From Legionella genomosp. 1 (GTDB lineage: Bacteria; Pseudomonadota; Gammaproteobacteria; Legionellales; Legionellaceae): a stretch of 9,172 nucleotides of DNA. The stretch covers positions 1-9,172 of the forward strand of contig CAMAYA010000036.1 in the NCBI GenBank assembly GCA_945862275.1, read 5' to 3'. Position 1 is the first letter of the stretch; each line of letters opens with the position of its first letter. Both the position numbers and the translations under genes were made by a program. This document shows, in pieces, positions 4,653-9,172 of this stretch. Under the pieces are notes generated by a model, which ran no database searches, had not been told where the DNA came from, and saw only the letters and a program-made list of their open reading frames with translations.

Positions 4653-5081
4653 TCAACGCACCCAGACTTGCGTTCGACCCAGGATGACCATGCCAACATA
4701 ACCACGCACATAGAGCTTATTGCCTTTCACCCTTAAGCGAGCACGATATATCTGACCCGTTTTCGCCTCTAAAACCTGGCCGCCTTCCCAGACGCCGTCT
4801 CCTCTATCTTTTAAACCCCAGAGAAACTGCAATCCTTTGATTGAGCGATCTTTAAACTGACCGGGACATTTTGCACACGTGCCCGTATCGCCCGGCTGTG
4901 GATACACATCAACAATGGTGCCTGACAACACCTTGTTCGTTAAAACCAAGCGAACCACTGCTCTTTTTTTTCCTGTTTTATCATCCATAGTTGTCCAATC
5001 CCCTTCAGGAGATTGAGCCAGCGCAATGGGCATATACAATACGAGTAACGTTAAAGCAAATAATTCTTTCAACGATTTCAT
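4653..5081 (-). CDS. Secreted DUF2147 domain protein
   Basis: A 142-residue protein with a Sec signal peptide (MKSLKELFALTLLVLYMPIALA, probable cleavage after Ala22) followed by one DUF2147 domain. Domain marks are EGDWTTMDDKTGKKRAVVRL (26-45), LSGTIVDVYPQPGD, a CAKC pair (Cys69, Cys72), then RSIKGLQFLWGLK (79-91), WEGGQVLEAKTGQIYRARL and the C-terminal LYVRGYVGMVILGRTQVWVR. It should reside in the periplasm, where the CxxC could form a disulfide or hold a metal; the family has no settled function. The ATG at 5081 has GGGAG six bases upstream. It follows cysS after only 24 bases on the same strand with no intervening terminator or promoter that I can see, so it is probably the last gene of that operon. 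Confidence 0.88.
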   Translation of the reverse strand: MKSLKELFALTLLVLYMPIALAQSPEGDWTTMDDKTGKKRAVVRLVLTNKVLSGTIVDVYPQPGDTGTCAKCPGQFKDRSIKGLQFLWGLKDRGDGVWEGGQVLEAKTGQIYRARLRVKGNKLYVRGYVGMVILGRTQVWVR

Positions 5082-5105
5082 CTCATGCTCCCAAAAAAAT
5101 CATTA

Positions 5106-6467
5106 TCAAACACCAGAAACAATCCGCCAGGTACTTCCCTCAGGCCCATCTTCCACTTCAATTCCCTCGGCCAACAACTGCGTTCTCATTTCATCAGCCA
5201 GTGCCCAGTTCTTATCTTTTCGCGCTTGAAAACGCTTAGTCACACGCGCACTGATGGCTGCAGCATCGGGCCCTGCTTGTAAAAAGGCCGCTGGCGTGTC
5301 TTGCAGCAATCCTAAAATACCCGCCAAGTGCTTCAACGTAGCCGCCAATTGAGCGGATTTAGATTTGTTGATTTCATGGCTGAGTTGGAATAAAACCGAC
5401 AGCGCAATGGGCGTATTGAAATCATCATTCATGGCCGCATCAAACTGTGCGAGCCAATGCGAATCCACTACTGCATGTTCTTCGCTCGGGATATCCTTTA
5501 CCGATTGATACAGCCGCATCAATGCACGCGCAGCATTATGGATATTGTCGTCTGAATAATTCAAGGCGCTGCGATAATGGCTGCTTAATAGAAAATACCG
5601 GATAACCTCTGGGTGGTGTTTTTTTAACACATCGGCAATTGTAAAAAAATTACCGGTGGATTTGGACATTTTTTCATTGTTCACCTGCAATAAACCCACA
5701 TGCAGCCAGTAATTTGCAAATGGTTTACCCGTAGCACCCTCGCTTTGTGCGATTTCATTTTCATGGTGCGGGAATTGCAAATCCAGCCCACCCCCATGGA
5801 TATCAAATTGCTCGCCTAATTCACCCATCGCCATGGCCGAGCATTCAATGTGCCAACCGGGTCGCCCATTGCCCCAGGGTGAGGACCAATGCGGTTCATC
5901 TGGCTTGGCCTGTTTCCATAGTACAAAATCCAGCGGTGAACGCTTCGCCAACACCACGTCTATGCGTGCACCGGCTTGTAATGCATCCAGATCCTGATTT
6001 GATAATTTGCCATACTCCTTAAATTGAGCCACTTGATAATACACATCACCATTGTCACCTACATAGGCATGATCGGTTTCAATTAAGCGCTGAATCAGTT
6101 GAATAATGGCATCTATTTTTTCTGTTGCACGCGGCTCAACATCCGGCGGTAAGATGGCCAAGGTACTTAAATCAGCGTGCATGACATCAATAAATTGGCG
6201 GGTTAATTCGTGAACAGGGATACCCTGCTCATTCGCGCGCACGATAATTTTATCATCAATATCCGTGATGTTTCGAACATAGGTGACATCAAACCCTTGT
6301 GCGCGTAGAAAGCGCACAATCACATCAAAGCCAACCATCAATCGAGCGTGACCTAAGTGACAGTAGTCGTACACGGTAATCCCACACACGTACAACCCAA
6401 TCTTCCCAGGTTGCAAGGGTATAAACGGTTCTTTGGTGCGCGTTAATGAATTGTATATATTCAGCAT
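5106..6467 (-). CDS. cysS: Cysteinyl-tRNA synthetase
   Basis: A 453-residue class I synthetase that charges tRNA-Cys (E. coli: 461). The N-terminal MLNIYNSLTRTKEPF is typical. The HIGH motif is HLGH (37-40) and the KMSKS motif is KMSKS (266-270). The catalytic zinc ligands are all present at positions matching E. coli: Cys28 in YVCGITVYD, Cys209 in WHIECSAM, and His234 and Glu238 in FPHHENE. The C-terminal anticodon region ends EGIEVEDGPEGSTWRI, as expected. The ATG at 6467 directly abuts the glnS stop (TAAATG), and an AGGTGG SD lies inside the glnS 3' end, so the two are likely translationally coupled. Confidence 0.98.
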   Translation of the reverse strand: MLNIYNSLTRTKEPFIPLQPGKIGLYVCGITVYDYCHLGHARLMVGFDVIVRFLRAQGFDVTYVRNITDIDDKIIVRANEQGIPVHELTRQFIDVMHADLSTLAILPPDVEPRATEKIDAIIQLIQRLIETDHAYVGDNGDVYYQVAQFKEYGKLSNQDLDALQAGARIDVVLAKRSPLDFVLWKQAKPDEPHWSSPWGNGRPGWHIECSAMAMGELGEQFDIHGGGLDLQFPHHENEIAQSEGATGKPFANYWLHVGLLQVNNEKMSKSTGNFFTIADVLKKHHPEVIRYFLLSSHYRSALNYSDDNIHNAARALMRLYQSVKDIPSEEHAVVDSHWLAQFDAAMNDDFNTPIALSVLFQLSHEINKSKSAQLAATLKHLAGILGLLQDTPAAFLQAGPDAAAISARVTKRFQARKDKNWALADEMRTQLLAEGIEVEDGPEGSTWRIVSGV

Positions 6468-8123
6468 TTAAGCCACCTTGTCCCATGTATCTTTCATATC
6501 CACCACGCGATGAAAGGCCGTGACGTGAGTCTGGTCCACTTGATTTACGCAATAATAGCCCAAACGCTCAAATTGAAAGACTTCATTTAACGGTTGCGTG
6601 GCCAGCGCCGGCTCGCACAAAGCCTGTTGGATATGCATTGAATTTTTATTTAAAAATTGCATGAAATCGGCTTCGCGCGCAGGATTTGGGTCGTGGAACA
6701 ATCGATCATATTGATAAATCGTTACTGGATATGCATGTGCTGCAGAAACCCAGTGAATCACGCCCTTCACTTTCCTGTCTTCAGGGTTTTTACCCAATGT
6801 ATTCTCATCATACGTGCACCGCAATTCAATCGCATTGCCGTCTGCATCACGAATCACATCCCTACAACGAATCACATAGGCGTGGCGTAACCGCACTTCG
6901 GTTCCTGGAGACAGTCTAAAATATTTTTTAGGCGGATTGTCCATGAAATCGCTTCGTTCGATGAAAATTTCGCGCGAAAAAGGCATGATACGCGTGGTAG
7001 ATTCTGGATCATTGGGATTAAACGCCACCGTTAAATCTTGAACTTGACCTTCAGGGTAATTTTCAATGACCACTTTAATGGGATCAAGCACACACAGTGC
7101 CCGCTTTGCAGTGGTATTTAATGCGTCACGCACACAGGCTTCAAGCAGCGACATGTCAATCACTGAATCGCTTCTGGAAATGCCTATCATTTCACAAAAT
7201 TGTCGGATAGCCTCAGGCGGATAGCCTCGTTTACGCATGCCAGACAACGTCGGCATACGCGGATCATCCCACCCGTCCACCACGTTTTGTTCCACCAATT
7301 CACGAAGCTTGCGTTTACTGGTTAACGTGTGTGACAAATTCAACCGCGCAAATTCCGTTTGTATGGGGCGTGCGGGTACGGGCAAGTGTTCAATCAGCCA
7401 CGCATACAAAGGGCGATGATCTTGGAACTCTAACGTGCACAATGAGTGCGTGATTTTTTCCAGCGCATCAGACAATGGGTGCGCGTAATCATACATGGGA
7501 TAAATGCACCAATCGGTGCCTGTGCGTTGATGAGCCACATGGCGAATCCGATATAAAACGGGATCGCGCATATTGATATTGCCTGATTGCATATCAATCC
7601 GAGCACGCAACACATGTGTGCCATCCGTAAATTCACCCGCTTTCATGCGTGCAAATAAATCTATGCTTTCATCAGCAGTCCTGTTTCGATAAGGACTTTC
7701 ACGCCCAGGCTCTTGTAAAGTACCTCGGTATGCGCGAATCTCATCCATGCTCAAACTGTCTACGTATGCTAGATTCTTTTGAATCAACAGCACTGCAAAA
7801 TCATACAATGCTTGATAATAATCAGACGAGTGGGTCATGGCGCACCAAGAGAATCCAAGCCAGTGCACATCTTCGATGATGGCTTGCACGTATTCATCAT
7901 CTTCTTTAATGGGATTGGTGTCATCAAACCGTAAATAGCAGTCCCCTGAAAATTCCTTCGCAAGGCCGAAATTCAAGCAAATGGATTTTGCGTGTCCGAT
8001 ATGCAAATAACCATTGGGTTCTGGAGGGAAACGGGTCACAACGCGAGTGTGACGCCCCGAAGCGAGATCATCCGTGATCAATTGCCGAATAAAATGTGCT
8101 CTTTTTTCACTGATGTCATTCAT
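6468..8123 (-). CDS. glnS: Glutaminyl-tRNA synthetase
   Basis: A 551-residue class Ib synthetase that charges tRNA-Gln directly (E. coli: 554). The HIGH region is PPEPNGYLHIGHAKS (HIGH at 41-44), with RFDDTNPIKED (65-75) behind it. The second signature is LTSKRK (267-272), the GlnRS-type variant of KMSKS, where E. coli has VMSKRK. Specificity-region blocks WCIYPMYDYAHPLSDALEKITHSLCTLEFQDHR and GWDDPRMPTLSGMRKRGYP identify it as GlnRS rather than GluRS. The C-terminal beta-barrel anticodon domains end AFHRVVDMKDTWDKVA. I choose ATG 8123 because its first 14 residues align without gaps to the E. coli start and a GGA lies seven bases upstream. In-frame ATGs at 8135 and 8153 are alternatives, the latter overlapping truA. 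The presence of GlnRS is typical of gammaproteobacteria. Confidence 0.97.
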   Translation of the reverse strand: MNDISEKRAHFIRQLITDDLASGRHTRVVTRFPPEPNGYLHIGHAKSICLNFGLAKEFSGDCYLRFDDTNPIKEDDEYVQAIIEDVHWLGFSWCAMTHSSDYYQALYDFAVLLIQKNLAYVDSLSMDEIRAYRGTLQEPGRESPYRNRTADESIDLFARMKAGEFTDGTHVLRARIDMQSGNINMRDPVLYRIRHVAHQRTGTDWCIYPMYDYAHPLSDALEKITHSLCTLEFQDHRPLYAWLIEHLPVPARPIQTEFARLNLSHTLTSKRKLRELVEQNVVDGWDDPRMPTLSGMRKRGYPPEAIRQFCEMIGISRSDSVIDMSLLEACVRDALNTTAKRALCVLDPIKVVIENYPEGQVQDLTVAFNPNDPESTTRIMPFSREIFIERSDFMDNPPKKYFRLSPGTEVRLRHAYVIRCRDVIRDADGNAIELRCTYDENTLGKNPEDRKVKGVIHWVSAAHAYPVTIYQYDRLFHDPNPAREADFMQFLNKNSMHIQQALCEPALATQPLNEVFQFERLGYYCVNQVDQTHVTAFHRVVDMKDTWDKVA

Positions 8124-8139
8124 ATTATGTTCCATAAAA

Positions 8140-8934
8140 TTATCCGAGATCATCCAACAGAAAGGGCAACCCGGTTGTGCCTTTCATTACACCAAACTCA
8201 CTGGGATATGTCACTGCCACCAAATACAACCCATACGGTGGTGCCGTTTCGGCGCCTAGTTTTCGATCTTTTGAGAGCAATACATCGTGCACCCAGCCCA
8301 AGGGTTTACGGCCTGAACCCACTGCCATCAGAACGCCAGCAATATTTCGAACCATGTGGTGTAAAAACGCATTGGCAACAATATCTATGATAACCAAATC
8401 ACCCCGACGTGTCACTTGCAAATAGTGAACACTCCGCATCGGCGTTTTAGATTGGCACTCCACCGATCGAAAAGATGTAAAGTCATGCTCGCCCACCAAA
8501 AATTGCGCTTCGTCTTGCATCACACGGTGGTCTAGTTGGCGATATTGCCATGTGACGTTGCTCCGCAGCATGGCGGGCCGAATCGGCGTATTATAAATGA
8601 CGTAGCGATATCGCCGACTGAGGGCTGAGTATCGCGCATGAAAATCGTCTGGCATCTGCCGACCCCATTTCACACAGACATCTTTCGGTAAAAAGGAGTT
8701 GGCGCCATGAATCCATGCACGCATCAAACGCTCGTTTACAGAATCAAAATGAACGATTTGACTTATCGCATGAACGCCCGTGTCTGTTCTACCCGCACAT
8801 ACAACGCTGATTGATTCTGAAGCGACCTGACTCAGCGCATACTCCAACGCTTGCTGCACCGTTCGTAGACCGGATTGGGCTTGCCAGCCATGGTATTGGC
8901 TGCCATCGTATTCGACCATCAAGGCAATTCGCAT
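8140..8934 (-). CDS. truA: tRNA pseudouridine(38-40) synthase
   Basis: A 264-residue TruA (E. coli: 270), which converts uridines 38-40 in the tRNA anticodon arm to pseudouridine. Seen are the N-terminal MVEYDGSQYHGWQAQ (6-20), the catalytic CAGRTDTGVHA with Asp51, the DDFHARYSALSRRYRYVIYN block (96-115), GEHDFTSFRSVECQSKTPMR and NAFLHHMVRNIAGVLMAVG. The frame extends upstream to a GTG at 8994, but the added 20 residues do not resemble TruA and lack an SD, whereas ATG 8934 has AGGA seven bases upstream. The gene lies 63 bases after the spmB stop and 16 bases before glnS, consistent with one operon for tRNA maturation and charging. Confidence 0.96.
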   Translation of the reverse strand: MRIALMVEYDGSQYHGWQAQSGLRTVQQALEYALSQVASESISVVCAGRTDTGVHAISQIVHFDSVNERLMRAWIHGANSFLPKDVCVKWGRQMPDDFHARYSALSRRYRYVIYNTPIRPAMLRSNVTWQYRQLDHRVMQDEAQFLVGEHDFTSFRSVECQSKTPMRSVHYLQVTRRGDLVIIDIVANAFLHHMVRNIAGVLMAVGSGRKPLGWVHDVLLSKDRKLGAETAPPYGLYLVAVTYPSEFGVMKGTTGLPFLLDDLG

Positions 8935-8941
8935 GCAAATT

Positions 8942-8945
8942 TCCT
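8942..8945 (-). promoter_or_regulatory. Ribosome binding site that sets the truA start
   Basis: AGGA on the minus strand, seven bases upstream of ATG 8934. It favours this start over the in-frame GTG at 8994. Confidence 0.7.
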
Positions 8946-8997
8946 GATTAAAAGGGCCAATGTATAACAGCAGCGCCCATTTGTCTAGGCGCACCGC

Positions 8998-9172
8998 TTA
9001 GATGAAAAGATAACGACAAATAAATACAGTGGCAATGACGCCGGCCAAATCTGCCAATAGACCTGCAGGAATAGCGTGTCGGGTGCGTTTGATACTCACA
9101 GCACCAAAGTATACGGCAATCACATAAAACGTGGTTTCCGTGCTGCCCATCATGGTGGCCGCTGTCTTTGCA
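8998..9172 (-). CDS. spmB: C-terminal end of an SpmB-type nucleoside-recognition membrane protein (partial)
   Basis: The last 57 codons of a leftward gene entering from the right edge. The visible stretch reads AKTAATMMGSTETTFYVIAV, then YFGAVSIKRTRHAIPAGLLA, then a hydrophobic helix ending CRYLFI and TAA (9000-8998). The GSTETTFY..AVYFG and RH(A/T)..AGL motifs are characteristic of the C-terminus of SpmB and related Gate-domain membrane proteins. These were named for Bacillus spore maturation but are widespread in non-sporulating bacteria, where their role is unclear. The gene precedes truA by 63 bases and may head or belong to the same operon. Confidence 0.85.
   Translation of the reverse strand, partial: AKTAATMMGSTETTFYVIAVYFGAVSIKRTRHAIPAGLLADLAGVIATVFICRYLFI

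Noticed and set aside
4562..4711. N-terminal extension of the lipoprotein ORF to 117 residues
   Set aside because: The extension would include the -10 and -35 of the strongest promoter and bury the lipoprotein signal peptide 50 residues inside the protein.
8124..8153. Upstream ATG starts for glnS at 8135 and 8153
   Set aside because: Both lack a good SD, 8153 overlaps truA, and ATG 8123 aligns without gaps to the E. coli GlnS N-terminus; 8135 remains possible.
8935..8994. GTG start giving a 284-residue TruA
   Set aside because: The extra 20 residues have no TruA counterpart and no SD, while ATG 8934 has both a suitable SD and the family N-terminus.
1..9172. CRISPR array, phage genes, toxin-antitoxin pair, defence system, tRNA or rRNA genes
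   Set aside because: No regularly spaced direct repeats, CCA-ending cloverleaf or related protein motifs were seen; the recognisable genes are mostly housekeeping.

Overview
The window looks like an ordinary chromosomal segment of a gammaproteobacterium. The protein set (PcnB next to FolK, TruA, GlnS, CysS, HemJ-type protoporphyrinogen oxidase, TerC/YgdQ, a rubredoxin, an SpmB-type membrane protein) and the moderate-to-low GC with AT-rich intergenic DNA would fit a Legionellales/Coxiella-like lineage. That placement is inference from gene content only; nothing here fixes the genus.

Layout, left to right. (1) 1-41: the first codons of a leftward gene that leaves the window, with a good RBS and a sigma70-like promoter. 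(2) 42-393: AT-rich intergenic DNA holding the divergent promoters of that gene and of rubA. (3) 394-570: rubredoxin, rightward, convergent with and overlapping by 4 bp a leftward terC-hemJ pair (567-1714) that is itself overlapped by one base. (4) 1715-2058: an intergenic region with the terC promoter, a set of inverted repeats ending in a rightward intrinsic terminator (a candidate small RNA), and the pcnB promoter. (5) 2059-3814: pcnB-folK, rightward, one base apart. (6) 3890-4306: a small universal stress protein with its own promoter. (7) 4304-4621: a self-contained leftward unit of near-consensus promoter, tiny Cys-rich lipoprotein and intrinsic terminator. (8) 4653-9172: a tightly packed leftward cluster spmB(partial)-truA-glnS-cysS-DUF2147, joining tRNA modification and two aminoacyl-tRNA synthetases with a secreted protein of unknown function.

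How they work together. truA, glnS and cysS all serve tRNA function and abut (glnS and cysS share a TAAATG junction), so they are probably co-transcribed and translationally coupled. pcnB (RNA polyadenylation) and folK (folate synthesis) form the arrangement common in gammaproteobacteria, but panB/panC do not follow folK here. HemJ makes protoporphyrin IX in the inner membrane and is coupled to a TerC-family membrane protein.

I found no CRISPR array, phage, toxin-antitoxin, defence locus, tRNA/rRNA or intact insertion sequence. The items most worth a second look are the Cys-rich lipoprotein unit (4304-4621) and the structured intergenic region with an orphan terminator (about 1760-1948). The weak pcnB start, the convergent rubA/hemJ overlap, the degenerate nucleotide motif of the stress protein and the short FolK are smaller points.
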